A stretch of DNA of 64,000 bases, taken from the NCBI RefSeq assembly GCF_039871875.1, contig NZ_JBDPMD010000033.1, positions 34,988-98,987 of the forward strand. Reading direction: 5' to 3'. A program made the position numbers and the translations under genes. This document shows, in pieces, positions 24,836-33,466 of the stretch. The stretch's first letter is position 1, and each line of letters opens with the position of its first letter. Source of the stretch: Sphaerisporangium sp039871875 (lineage in GTDB: Bacteria > Actinomycetota > Actinomycetes > Streptosporangiales > Streptosporangiaceae). A model generated the notes under the pieces. It did no database searches. It was not told the origin of the DNA and was given only the letters and a program-made list of their open reading frames with translations.

Positions 24836-26018
24836 CCCGGGCCTCCCGGCACGGCCCCCCGGCCCCGCGGCGGGTCGCGGCGGGAACGGCGCCGCGGCGG
24901 GTCCGGGCGGGAACGGCGCCGCCGGCCCGGATGGGCGGGCGCTGGCCGCCACCATGACGGGGTTCGCGCGCACGCTGCGGGCCGCCGGGGTGGGCGCCGA
25001 CCACCAGCGCACCCAGGGACTGCTGCGGGCGCTGCGCCACCTGGACGCCGCTGACCGCGAGCAGGTCTACTGGGCCGGGCGCCTCACCCTGTGCGCCGGG
25101 CCGGACGACATCCCCCGGTACGACCGGTGCTTCACCGCCTACTTCGGCGGGGAGCGCGCCCGGCCGTCCCGGGGCGCGCCGCCCGTCACGATCGTCCGCC
25201 ACACCGTCGCGCCCGGCGGCCAGGACGGCGGCGAGGGGGCCGACGGCCACGCGGTGCCCGCCACCGCCAGCCGCGCCGAGGTGCTGCGCACCCGGGACGT
25301 CTCCCGGCTGACCGCCGCGGAGCTCGCCGAGATCCACCGCCTCATGGCCCTGCTGCGCGTCCCCAGGGAACGCCGCCGCTCCCGCCGTTTCACCCCCGCC
25401 CACCGGGGGCGCCTCGACGTCGGCCGCACCGTCAAGGAGGCCCTGCGCCGCGGCGGCGAGCCCGCCCGCCTGCGCCGCAGGGTGCACCGCACCCGGCCCC
25501 GCCGCGTCGTGCTGCTCGCCGACGTCAGCGGGTCCATGGCGCCGTACGCCGACACGCTGCTGCGGTTCGCGCACGCCCTGGTCCGCTCCGAGCCGCGCGC
25601 CACCGAGGTCTACAGCGTCGGCACCCGTCTCACCCGCGTCACCGCCGAGCTGCGGCACCGCGACCCGGGCACCGCGATGCGCGAGGTGTCGCGGGCCATC
25701 CCCGACTGGAGCGGCGGCACCCGCCTCGGCGAGGAGCTCAAGGAGTTCATGGACGGCGGTTCGGCGGCCCGCGGCGCGGTGGTCGTCATCGCCTCCGACG
25801 GGTGGGAGCGCGGCGACCCCGCCCTGCTCGGGGCCCAGATGGCCCGGCTGTCCCGGCTGGCCCGCCGCGTGGTGTGGGTCAACCCCCACAAGGGCCGCGA
25901 GGGTTACCTGCCGCTGACCGGCGGCATGCGGGCGGCCCTTCCGTACGTCGACGCGTTCGTGGCGGGGCACAGCCTCGCGGCGTTCCAGGAGCTCGCGGAA
26001 AGGCTGTCCCATGCGTGA
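24828..26018 (+). CDS. CoxE-type von Willebrand factor A protein
   Basis: The 396-residue protein begins with a Gly/Ala/Pro-rich stretch of about 40 residues, then a helical region (YDRCFTAYFGG) and a long basic linker. The VWA domain is in the C-terminal half, with metal-ion site DVSGSM (DxSxS), SGGTRLGEEL and ASDGWERGD. It overlaps the upstream ATPase by 8 bp and the downstream XdhC gene by 8 bp. CoxE works with the CoxD ATPase in the assembly of molybdenum hydroxylases. The substrate enzyme is not in this window. Confidence 0.88.
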   Translation: MPDPGLPARPPGPAAGRGGNGAAAGPGGNGAAGPDGRALAATMTGFARTLRAAGVGADHQRTQGLLRALRHLDAADREQVYWAGRLTLCAGPDDIPRYDRCFTAYFGGERARPSRGAPPVTIVRHTVAPGGQDGGEGADGHAVPATASRAEVLRTRDVSRLTAAELAEIHRLMALLRVPRERRRSRRFTPAHRGRLDVGRTVKEALRRGGEPARLRRRVHRTRPRRVVLLADVSGSMAPYADTLLRFAHALVRSEPRATEVYSVGTRLTRVTAELRHRDPGTAMREVSRAIPDWSGGTRLGEELKEFMDGGSAARGAVVVIASDGWERGDPALLGAQMARLSRLARRVVWVNPHKGREGYLPLTGGMRAALPYVDAFVAGHSLAAFQELAERLSHA

Positions 26019-27129
26019 TGTCCTGTCGCAGATCATGCGGTGGTGGGAGGCGGGCGAGACGTTCGGCCTCGCGACCGTGGTCAACACGTTCCGCAGCGCG
26101 CCGCGGCCACCCGGCGCCGCCATGGCGGTGCTCGGCGACGACGTCGTGGGCAGCGTCTCGGGCGGCTGCGTCGAGGGCGCGGTGTTCGAGCTGGCCAGGG
26201 AGGTGACCGAGCACGGCCGCCCTGTGCTCCAGCGCTACGGCGTGAGCGACGACGACGCGTTCTCGGTCGGGCTGACCTGCGGCGGCATCATCGACGTGCT
26301 GGTGGAGCCGGTGTCCAGGGAGACGTTCCCCGAGCTCGGCCGCATCGCCGCGTCGGTGCGCGACCGGGAGCCTGTCGCCGTGGCCACGGTCATGTCCGCG
26401 CCCGGCCGGCCCGGTGCCCGCCGCGTCGTGTGGGAGGGGGAGTCGTCCGGGTCGCTCGGCGTGCCGAGGCTGGACGACGCCGTGGACGACGACGCGCGCG
26501 GCATGCTCGCCCAGGGACTGACCGGGGTGCGCCGCTACGGGCCCGAGGGGGAGCGGCGGCTGGACGACCTGCCGGTGTTCGTGCACTCGTTCGCCCCGCC
26601 GCCGCGCATGCTGGTGTTCGGCGCGATCGACTTCGCCGCGGCGGTGGCGCGCATCGGCAAGTTCCTCGGGTACCACGTGGTGGTGTGCGACGCCCGGCCG
26701 GTGTTCGCCACGGCCAAACGGTTCCCCGAGGCCGACGAGGTGATCGTCAAGTGGCCGCACGACTACCTGTCCACGGCGCACGTCGACGAGCGCACCGTCA
26801 TCTGCGTGCTCACCCACGACCCGAAGTTCGACGTCCCGCTGCTGGAGGTCGCGCTGCGCACCCGGGCCGGCTACGTCGGCGCCATGGGCTCGCGCCGCAC
26901 CCACGACGACCGCATGGCCCGGCTGCGCGAGGCCGGCCTGACCGAGCACGAACTGTCCCGGCTGCGCTCCCCGATCGGTCTCGACCTCGGCGCCCGCACC
27001 CCCGAGGAGACGGCGGTGTCCATCGCCGCCGAACTCATCCGCCTGCGCTGGGGCGGAACCGGTCTCGCCCTCACCGACACCTCGGGCCGCATCCACGCCT
27101 CCGACCACCCGGCCGAGGAGAAGCGGTGA
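26011..27129 (+). CDS. XdhC/CoxF-family molybdenum cofactor chaperone
   Basis: The 372-residue protein has the XdhC-CoxI N-terminal domain (ATVVNTFRSAPRPPGAAMAV, GSVSGGCVEGAV, GLTCGGIIDV with conserved Cys) and the Rossmann-like C-terminal domain (VFGAIDFAAAVARIG, YVGAMGSRRTHDDR, PIGLDLGARTPEETAVSI). XdhC proteins bind and protect molybdenum cofactor and insert it, after sulfuration, into xanthine dehydrogenase or CO dehydrogenase-type enzymes. It overlaps the CoxE gene by 8 bp; the mocA-like gene starts about 50 bp later. Confidence 0.93.
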   Translation: MRDVLSQIMRWWEAGETFGLATVVNTFRSAPRPPGAAMAVLGDDVVGSVSGGCVEGAVFELAREVTEHGRPVLQRYGVSDDDAFSVGLTCGGIIDVLVEPVSRETFPELGRIAASVRDREPVAVATVMSAPGRPGARRVVWEGESSGSLGVPRLDDAVDDDARGMLAQGLTGVRRYGPEGERRLDDLPVFVHSFAPPPRMLVFGAIDFAAAVARIGKFLGYHVVVCDARPVFATAKRFPEADEVIVKWPHDYLSTAHVDERTVICVLTHDPKFDVPLLEVALRTRAGYVGAMGSRRTHDDRMARLREAGLTEHELSRLRSPIGLDLGARTPEETAVSIAAELIRLRWGGTGLALTDTSGRIHASDHPAEEKR

Positions 27130-27181
27130 GCCGAGGAGCACGGCCGGTGTGCCGCGACGGCGAGGGGCCGGGGGCGCCGCG

Positions 27182-28084
27182 ATGAGCGAAGGACCCGGGG
27201 GTGGCGTGCCGAGCGGGGGGACAGGGGATGCCGTGCCGAGCAGGGGGCCCCGGGGTGCCGTGCCGAGCACGAGGACCGGGGGTGCCGTGCCGAGCACGGG
27301 GACCGGGGGTGCCGTGCCGAGCACGGGGACCGGGGGTGCCGTGCCGAGCACGGGGGCCGGGGGTGCCGTGCCGAGCACGGGGGCCGGGGGTGCCGTGCCG
27401 AGCACGGGGGCCGGGGGTGCCGTGCCGAGCACGGGGGCCGGGGGTGCCGTGCCGAGCACGGGGGCCGGGGGTGCCGTGCTGAGCACGGGGGCCGGGGTGC
27501 CGGGGTGCGCAGGCCTGTTGCTCGCGGCCGGCGCGGGCACGCGGTTCGGCGCGCCGAAGGCGGCCGTGGAACTGGCGGGGGAGCGGCTGGCCGACCGGGG
27601 GGTGCGCCTGCTGCGGGACGGTGGCTGCGAGCCCGTGGTGGTGGTGCTCGGCGCGGCCGGTGTGCCGGTGCACAGTGCGATCGTGGTGCGCAACCCGGAC
27701 TGGGAGACCGGCATGGGCTCGTCGCTGCGCGCCGGGCTGGCCGCGCTGCCTCCGTCCGCCGCGGCCGTGGTGATCGCCCTGGCCGACCAGCCCCTGATCG
27801 GCCCCGGGGCGGTGCGGCGCCTGGTGGCCGCCTGGCGCGACGGCGCGACCGCCGCCGTGGCGACCTACGGCGGCGCGCCCCGCAACCCCGTGCTGCTGGC
27901 GAGAGAGCACTTCGCCGAGGCCTCCACACTGGCCGTCGGCGACGTCGGCGCCCGCGCCTTCCTGCGCTCCCACCCCGGCCTGGCCGCCGAGGTGCCCTGC
28001 GACGACGTGGGCGACCCCGCCGACATCGACACCCCGGACGACCTGGCCCGCATCGCCCCCTCCGTCCCCCCGCCCCCCCGCTAG
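27182..28084 (+). CDS. MocA-like molybdenum cofactor nucleotidyltransferase
   Basis: The 300-residue protein starts at ATG 27182. Its first ~108 residues are 9-residue repeats (GGAVPSTGA and variants). The enzyme follows: the NTP-transferase motif LLLAAGAGTRFGAPKAAVEL, then NPDWETGMGSSLRAGL, ALADQPLIGPGAVRRL and a C-terminal GDVGARAFL and DIDTPDDLAR. This matches MocA/MobA-like transferases that attach CMP or GMP to molybdopterin, and the neighbouring XdhC gene supports MocA. A normal MocA has about 190-200 residues, so the N-terminus is a repeat-built extension. A later start with no repeats cannot be excluded but no obvious ribosome site precedes the catalytic part. Confidence 0.85.
   Translation: MSEGPGGGVPSGGTGDAVPSRGPRGAVPSTRTGGAVPSTGTGGAVPSTGTGGAVPSTGAGGAVPSTGAGGAVPSTGAGGAVPSTGAGGAVPSTGAGGAVLSTGAGVPGCAGLLLAAGAGTRFGAPKAAVELAGERLADRGVRLLRDGGCEPVVVVLGAAGVPVHSAIVVRNPDWETGMGSSLRAGLAALPPSAAAVVIALADQPLIGPGAVRRLVAAWRDGATAAVATYGGAPRNPVLLAREHFAEASTLAVGDVGARAFLRSHPGLAAEVPCDDVGDPADIDTPDDLARIAPSVPPPPR
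27200..27510 (+). repeat. 27-bp coding repeats at the MocA N-terminus
   Basis: About eleven units of 27 bp encode GGAVPSTGT/A. The central five to seven are identical or nearly so at DNA level (core GTGCCGTGCCGAGCACG), while the outermost copies are diverged (GGGVPSGGT, GDAVPSRGP). The array ends directly before the NTP-transferase motif. Confidence 0.95.
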
Positions 28085-28199
28085 AGCGGCACCGCCCGCC
28101 ACAGCGGCACCGGAACCCCGTCCCCCGCGAACCACCGTGCGTCCGCCCCGGCCGGTGCCCGCCCGTTCCTTTCTTCATTCCCCCCCGCCGTGCCCGCTG

Positions 28200-28725
28200 C
28201 CGCCGTCCCTCCGGGACGCACGGTCGTGGAGTCATCGTGTTCGCCGTGCCCGCTACCGCTGTCCCTTCGGGACGCACGGTCGTGGAGTCATCGTGTTCGC
28301 CGTGCCACCGCTGTCTTCGGGACGCACGGTCGTGGAGTCATCGTGTTCGCCGTGCCACCGCTGTCTTCGGGACGTGCGGCCGTGGAGTCATCGTGTTCGC
28401 CGTGCCACCGCTGTCTTCGGGACGTGCGGCCGTGGAGTCATCGTGATTGCCGTGCCACCGCCGTCCCTCCGGGACCCGCGGCCGCGGAATCACCGTGTTC
28501 GCCGTACCACGGCTGTCCCTCCGGGATGTGACCGGCGGCCGTGGAGTTGTCGTGTTCGCCGTGCCACCGCTGTCTCTTCGGGGCGTGCGGTCGTGGAGTC
28601 ATCGTGATTGCCGGACCACCGCCGTCCCTCCGGGACCCGCGGCCGCGAAATCATCGTGATCGTCGTACCACCGCTGCCCCCTTCGGGACGTGCGGCCGTG
28701 GAGTCGTCGTGTTGGTCGTACCGTG
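28200..28725. repeat. ~50-bp intergenic repeats, each with a small hairpin
   Basis: The core (T/C)CGTGGAGTCATCGTG recurs with GGAGTCATC at 28228, 28284, 28334, 28384 and 28434, then more diverged copies to about 28725. Spacing is 50-56 bp and there are about ten copies. Each unit has a hairpin such as GTCCCTTCGGGAC, GTCCCTCCGGGAC or the shorter GTCTTCGGGAC; the first two keep a 5-bp stem although the loop changes, and several have a UUCG loop. The array fills most of 28085-28913, where I see no gene. Open frames through it have no family or ribosome site. Confidence 0.9.
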
Positions 28726-28913
28726 TTCCGCCGCGCCGGCGTGTGAAAGGGGCGCTTGGGGCGGGGGAACCAGGCTGCCGGGGGGTGGGTGGGGGTATCT
28801 CGCTAGTGTCGCGCGGGTGTGCGGCGCCTTTCCGGCTCGACCGTGGGGGGAGGGGTGGGTAGCCTTTGGCGACCGTAACATAATTCGGTCGGGCTTGGAC
28901 GGAAGGACGTGGG

Positions 28914-29954
28914 ATGCGTATCGGCATGGCTCTCAACTACGCGGGAGGGTTCAAGGAGACCGTGGCCGAGCTGGCCGACTACGAGAAGGCCGGGCTCGAC
29001 ATCGTCTTCGTCGCGGAGGCGTACAGTTTCGACGCCGTCAGCCAGATGGGGTACATCGCGGCGCGCACGGAGCGGCTCCAGATCGCGTCCGGCATCCTGC
29101 CGATCTACTCGCGTACCCCGGCGCTGCTGGCCATGACGGCCGCGGGGCTTGACTACGTCTCCGACGGGCGCTTCGTGCTCGGGCTCGGGGCGTCGGGGCC
29201 GCAGGTGATCGAGGGGTTCCACGGTGTGCCGTACACCGCGCCGCTCGGCCGTACCCGTGAGGTCATCGAGATCTGCCGCAAGGTGTGGCGCCGCGAGCGG
29301 CTCACGTACGAGGGCAGGCACTACACGTTGCCGTTGCCGGCGGAGCAGGGCACGGGGCTGGGCAAGCCGCTGAAGCTGATCAACCACCCGGTGCGGGCGG
29401 ACATCCCGATCGTCGTGGCGGCGATCGGGCCGAAGAACGTGGAGCTCGCGGCCGAGCTGGCGCAGGGCTGGGAGCCGATCTTCTATCTGCCCGAGAAGGC
29501 GGCCGACGTCTGGGGGGCGTCGCTGGCCGCGGGCCGGGGCCGCCGTGACGCGGCGCTCGGCGAGCTGGACGTCATCGCGCAGGCGCCTCTGGCCATCGGC
29601 GACGACGTCGAGGCGATCCTGGAGGCGGGCCGCCCGATGGCGGCGCTGTACATCGGCGGCATGGGCGCCAAGGGCAGGAACTTCTACAACGACCTGGCCC
29701 GCCGGTACGGCTACGAGAAGGCCGCCGAGTGCGTGCAGAACCTCTACCTGGAGGGCCGCAAGGACGAGGCCGCCGCGCTCATCCCGCGGGACCTGCTGGA
29801 GAAGACGTCCCTGGTCGGCTCGGAGGGTTTCGTGCGCGACCGCCTGGCCGTCCTGAAGGACTCCGGCGTCACCACGCTGAACGTCGCCCCGATCGCCCCC
29901 GACCACGCCTCCCGCGTCCGCCTCATCGAACGGATCAAGGAACTCGCCGCCTGA
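28914..29954 (+). CDS. LLM-class F420-dependent oxidoreductase
   Basis: The 346-residue TIM-barrel protein belongs to the luciferase-like/methylene-tetrahydromethanopterin reductase class. It shows an LLM-type N-terminus (MRIGMALNYAGGFKETVAEL), VFVAEAYSFDAVSQMGYIA, GLGASGPQVIEGFHG and a C-terminal GFVRDRLAVLKDSGVTTLNV. In actinomycetes these proteins usually use F420; the substrate cannot be read. GGAAGGA lies about 9 nt before the ATG. It follows the repeat array and runs convergently into a TetR gene, with a 20-bp overlap at the 3' ends. Confidence 0.88.
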   Translation: MRIGMALNYAGGFKETVAELADYEKAGLDIVFVAEAYSFDAVSQMGYIAARTERLQIASGILPIYSRTPALLAMTAAGLDYVSDGRFVLGLGASGPQVIEGFHGVPYTAPLGRTREVIEICRKVWRRERLTYEGRHYTLPLPAEQGTGLGKPLKLINHPVRADIPIVVAAIGPKNVELAAELAQGWEPIFYLPEKAADVWGASLAAGRGRRDAALGELDVIAQAPLAIGDDVEAILEAGRPMAALYIGGMGAKGRNFYNDLARRYGYEKAAECVQNLYLEGRKDEAAALIPRDLLEKTSLVGSEGFVRDRLAVLKDSGVTTLNVAPIAPDHASRVRLIERIKELAA

Positions 29955-30591
29955 GCCGCCGCGTGCCCCCCGCGCCTCCCGCCGGGCCCGGGACGTCCGG
30001 GACCTCCGGGAGGGGGTGGGGCCAGGGGGCCAGGCACGCGGTGAAGATGGCCGTGAGGCGGCACTCCAGGAAAGCCGGGTCGGTGTCGCGCAGCGACTCC
30101 GGCCCGAGCACGCGGCGCAGGGAGCCGCCGCCGAGGATGATCGACGTGGCGAGCGTCGCGCGTTCCCTGGCCATGGGGCCGGGCAACATCTCGCTGAGCG
30201 GCGCGGTGAGGGCCGACTGCACGCGTTCGTTCAGCACGGCCCGGATCTGCGGGCTGGTCCCGGCGCGGTCCACGACGCGGACCAGGGGGTCGTCGCGGGC
30301 GTCGGCGGTGAGGCGGCTCGCCATGTGGGCGGCGAGCCGCCGGGGCAGGCCCTCCAGGTCGCCCTCGATGACCGACTCCAGGGGGGAGGCGCCGACCAGC
30401 ACTTCGGCGAACAGTCTGGCCTTGGACCCGAAATAGCGGTTGATGAGGGCGACGTTCGCCTCGGCGGCCGAGGCGATCATGCGGACGGTGACCTGGTCGT
30501 ACCCGTGCTCGGCGAACAGGCAACTGGCGGCGTGGAGGATACGGCGGCTTGTGGCCTCGCGATCCCGTGTCTGCGGCGTGGCGCCCGGCAC
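29935..30591 (-). CDS. TetR-family regulator of the divergent MFS exporter
   Basis: The 218-residue protein starts at GTG 30591 with AAGGAG about 8 nt upstream. The helix-turn-helix region is TVRMIASAAEANVALINRYF at about residues 36-55, followed by a long helical ligand region and an Arg/Pro/Gly-rich tail. It is divergent from a 14-segment MFS transporter, with 103 bp between the starts that contain an inverted repeat over a TTGACA promoter. It probably represses that exporter. Its 3' end overlaps the end of the LLM gene by 20 bp. Confidence 0.88.
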   Translation of the reverse strand: MPGATPQTRDREATSRRILHAASCLFAEHGYDQVTVRMIASAAEANVALINRYFGSKARLFAEVLVGASPLESVIEGDLEGLPRRLAAHMASRLTADARDDPLVRVVDRAGTSPQIRAVLNERVQSALTAPLSEMLPGPMARERATLATSIILGGGSLRRVLGPESLRDTDPAFLECRLTAIFTACLAPWPHPLPEVPDVPGPAGGAGGTRRLRRRVP

Positions 30592-30614
30592 CCGATGCTC
30601 CTTCCGGTTCTATA

Positions 30615-30661
30615 GGCACTTTAGATGTTTGACAGGTAAACGGCCGTCTACTAAAAATGCC
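30615..30661 (+). promoter_or_regulatory. MFS promoter with overlapping inverted repeat
   Basis: TTGACA (30629-30634), a 17-bp spacer and TAAAAA (30652-30657) form a plausible promoter for the MFS gene. Its outside is flanked by an inverted repeat, GGCACTTTAG (30615-30624) and CTAAAAATGCC (30651-30661), with one gap. A small inner dyad GTTT-N7-AAAC spans the -35 region. A TetR dimer on this element would block the promoter. Confidence 0.65.
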
Positions 30662-30694
30662 GGTAAAGGTGCCTTAAAAGGTGGGGGGCGCGCA

Positions 30695-32323
30695 GTGGTG
30701 GTGCGGGGAGAAACCCGGCAGGAACCACACGACGAGCCCGACAACCCTGGTGACCATAGTGACGCCGGTGGCCACGGTGACCAAGAGGCGCCGCCGGCCT
30801 ATTCGCACCGCGAGATCCTGCAGATCCTCTCCGGCCTGCTGATAGCCATGCTCACCTCCATGATCTCCACATCGGTCATAGGGGTGGCGCTCCCCACCAT
30901 CGTGGGTGAGCTGGGGGCGCAGGAACAGTTGTCGTGGGTCGCCGGGGCCACGTTGCTGACCATGACGGCTTCCACCCCTCTTTGGGGGAAGATGTCCGAC
31001 TTGTTCGGCCGCAAACGCATGTTCCAGCTCGCGCTCGCCCTGTTCGTCGCCTCGTCCCTCTTGGCCGGTCTGGCGACCAGCATGGGGGTGCTCATCTTCG
31101 CCCGCGCGGTGCAGGGCCTCGGCACGGGCGGCATGGCCGCGCTCACCCAGATCATCCTCGGCGACGTGGTCGCCCCCCGGGAGCGGGGACGCTACTCCGG
31201 CTACATCGGCGCCGTGTTCGGCTTCTCCACCGTCTCCGGCCCGCTGATCGGCGGCGCCATCGTCGACGCGCCGTGGCTCGGCTGGCGCTGGTGCTTCTTC
31301 ATCGGCGTGCCCCTGACCCTCATCGCGATGGTCGTCGTGCAGTGGGTGCTGCGCACCGACCGCGAGCCCAAGGGTGCCCGGCTCGACTGGTGGGGTGCCT
31401 TCACCCTGACCGGCGGCGCCTCGGCGCTGATGCTGGTGCTGTCCTTCGGCGGCAGCGAGTTCCCCTGGGACTCGGCGTGGGCGTACGGCCTCGGCAGCCT
31501 CGCCGTCCTGCTGTTCGGCTTCTCGATCATCGCGGAGCGCCGCGCACGCGACCCCATCCTGCCGCCCCGCCTGTTCCGCGACCGCACCTTCGTGCTGGCG
31601 GGCAGCGCGTCCCTGCTGGTGGGCGTCGCGATGTTCGGCGTGATGATCTACCTGCCGCAGTACCTGCAGATCGTCAAGGGCATGACCCCGACGGTGTCGG
31701 GCCTGATGACCCTCCCGCTGGTCATCAGCCTGCTCGTGTCCGCCGTCATCTCCGGCAGGATCGTCACCCGCACCGGCCGGTGGAAGGCGTTCCCGCTGAC
31801 CGGGCTCGTGCTGATCGTCGCGGGCATGGGCCTGATGTCCCTGCTGCGGAGCGACTCCAGCCACGTGGTGATCGGCGTGGACATCGCCGTGCTCGGCGTG
31901 GGCCTCGGCATGAGCATGCAGATGCTCATCCTCGCCGCCCAGAACGCCGCCCAGCGGCGCGACATGGCCGTCACGACCTCGGGCATCGCGTTCTTCCGCA
32001 GCCTCGGCGGCGCCGTCGGCGTCGCGGCGCTCGGCGCGATCCTCACCAACGAGGTGCACGACGAGATGACCCGCCTGCTGACCGTCACCCAGACCTCCGG
32101 CGCGGTGGTGCGGGACATCGGCCTCGGCACCCCCGAGGCCATCCACCGGTTGCCGCCGGCGCTGCACGAGATCGTCGTCGAGTCGTTCACCCAGGCGATG
32201 CAGACGGTCTTCCTGGCCTGCGTCCCCATCGCGATCCTCGGGTTCCTCGCCGTCCTGTTCCTGCGCGAGCTCCCCCTGCGCAGCGCGGCCCAGCCGCCGC
32301 CGCCCCCCGACGACGCCGCCTGA
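30695..32323 (+). CDS. MFS drug-efflux transporter, DHA2 (14-segment) type
   Basis: The product has about 542 residues. GTG 30695 (one of three consecutive GTGs) follows AAAAGGTGG by about 10 nt. After a hydrophilic start of about 35 residues there are 14 predicted membrane segments. Motif A reads GKMSDLFGRKRMFQLA and motif C of drug/proton antiporters is GAVFGFSTVSGPLIGGAI. This layout (EmrB/QacA) exports drugs or natural products in exchange for protons. The divergent TetR gene and the operator-like repeat suggest substrate-induced expression. Confidence 0.92.
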   Translation: MVVRGETRQEPHDEPDNPGDHSDAGGHGDQEAPPAYSHREILQILSGLLIAMLTSMISTSVIGVALPTIVGELGAQEQLSWVAGATLLTMTASTPLWGKMSDLFGRKRMFQLALALFVASSLLAGLATSMGVLIFARAVQGLGTGGMAALTQIILGDVVAPRERGRYSGYIGAVFGFSTVSGPLIGGAIVDAPWLGWRWCFFIGVPLTLIAMVVVQWVLRTDREPKGARLDWWGAFTLTGGASALMLVLSFGGSEFPWDSAWAYGLGSLAVLLFGFSIIAERRARDPILPPRLFRDRTFVLAGSASLLVGVAMFGVMIYLPQYLQIVKGMTPTVSGLMTLPLVISLLVSAVISGRIVTRTGRWKAFPLTGLVLIVAGMGLMSLLRSDSSHVVIGVDIAVLGVGLGMSMQMLILAAQNAAQRRDMAVTTSGIAFFRSLGGAVGVAALGAILTNEVHDEMTRLLTVTQTSGAVVRDIGLGTPEAIHRLPPALHEIVVESFTQAMQTVFLACVPIAILGFLAVLFLRELPLRSAAQPPPPPDDAA

Positions 32324-32370
32324 CGCCCCCTGGCGCGCCGCCGGACCCGGTGGCGCCGTACAGTCGGGCC

Positions 32371-33420
32371 ATGACCGCCACCCACCGATCCCGTCGCGCC
32401 CGCCTCGGGGCGCTGCTCGGCGAGTACGACGTCGACGCGCTCCTCGTCACCCGGGGCGTGAACGTCCGCTACCTGACCGGCCTGTCCAGCTCCAACGCCG
32501 CGCTGCTGGTCCGCGAGGACGGCTCGGCGGTGCTCGCCACCGACTCCCGCTACGTCGAGACGGCCCGGCGGGTCTGCCCCGACGTCGAGCTCGTGGAGCG
32601 CCGCGACGTGGCGGCGGCGCTGGTGCCGCGGGCGGAGCGGCCCGGCGTGGAGGCGCACGACATGTCCGTGGCCGCCTACCGCGACCTCGGCGGGCACGTC
32701 GTCCTGGCCGGCCGGCTGGTGGAGGCGGTGCGGGTGGTCAAGGACGAGGAGGAGATCGAGGCGCTGCGCACCGCGTGCGACCTCACCGACCGCGCCTTCG
32801 CCGGCGTCGTCGAGACCATCGCCCCCGGCATGACCGAGCGGCAGATCGCGCGGGCCCTGGAGATCCGCATGCTGGAGCTCGGCGCCGACAAGCCCGCCTT
32901 CGACTCCATCGTCGCCTCGGGCCCCAACGGCTCGGTGCCCCACCACTCGCCCGGCGACCGTCCCGTCGAGCGCGGCGACCTGATCACCATGGACTTCGGG
33001 GCGCTGCACGACGGCTACCACGCCGACATGACCCGCACCGTGGCCCTCGGCCCGGTCGCGGACTGGCAGCGTGAGCTGTACGAGCTGGTCGGCGCCGCGC
33101 AGCGGGCCGGGCTGGAGGCGGCGGTACCCGGGGCGGCGCTCGCGGACGTGGACGCGGCGGCGCGCGACGTCATCGCGTCCGCCGGTCACGGCGGGCATTT
33201 CGAGCACGGGCTCGGCCACGGGGTGGGCCTGGAGATCCACGAGGATCCGTTCATGCGTCCGTCCGGTGCCGGTAGACTTGAGGATCGGGTTCCGATCACC
33301 GTGGAGCCAGGGGTGTATCTGCCAGGCAGAGGTGGCGTCCGCATCGAGGACACTCTCGTGACGCGTACCGGCGGCCCGGAGCTCCTCACCCGCACGACCA
33401 AAGAGCTGCTGGTCCTGTAG
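32371..33420 (+). CDS. pepP: M24 family metallopeptidase (Xaa-Pro aminopeptidase-like)
   Basis: The 349-residue pita-bread-fold peptidase removes N-terminal residues next to proline. A creatinase-like N-terminal domain is followed by the catalytic domain with five metal ligands in order: Asp in MDFGALHDGYHADMTRT (two Asp), His in GLGHGVGLEIHE, Glu in VEPGVY and Glu in GVRIEDT. It precedes efp by 46 bp, an arrangement common in Gram-positives. A TACAGT box (32359-32364) ends 6 nt before the ATG, so a leaderless transcript is plausible. Confidence 0.93.
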   Translation: MTATHRSRRARLGALLGEYDVDALLVTRGVNVRYLTGLSSSNAALLVREDGSAVLATDSRYVETARRVCPDVELVERRDVAAALVPRAERPGVEAHDMSVAAYRDLGGHVVLAGRLVEAVRVVKDEEEIEALRTACDLTDRAFAGVVETIAPGMTERQIARALEIRMLELGADKPAFDSIVASGPNGSVPHHSPGDRPVERGDLITMDFGALHDGYHADMTRTVALGPVADWQRELYELVGAAQRAGLEAAVPGAALADVDAAARDVIASAGHGGHFEHGLGHGVGLEIHEDPFMRPSGAGRLEDRVPITVEPGVYLPGRGGVRIEDTLVTRTGGPELLTRTTKELLVL

Positions 33421-33466
33421 CGCAGGACGGCGGCCGAGCGCGACATGACGACGCAGGAGTGAACGA

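Noticed and set aside
30440..30694. Upstream in-frame extension of the MFS gene
   Set aside because: It would run through the divergent TetR gene and the promoter; no ribosome site, and a good one exists at 30677-30684.
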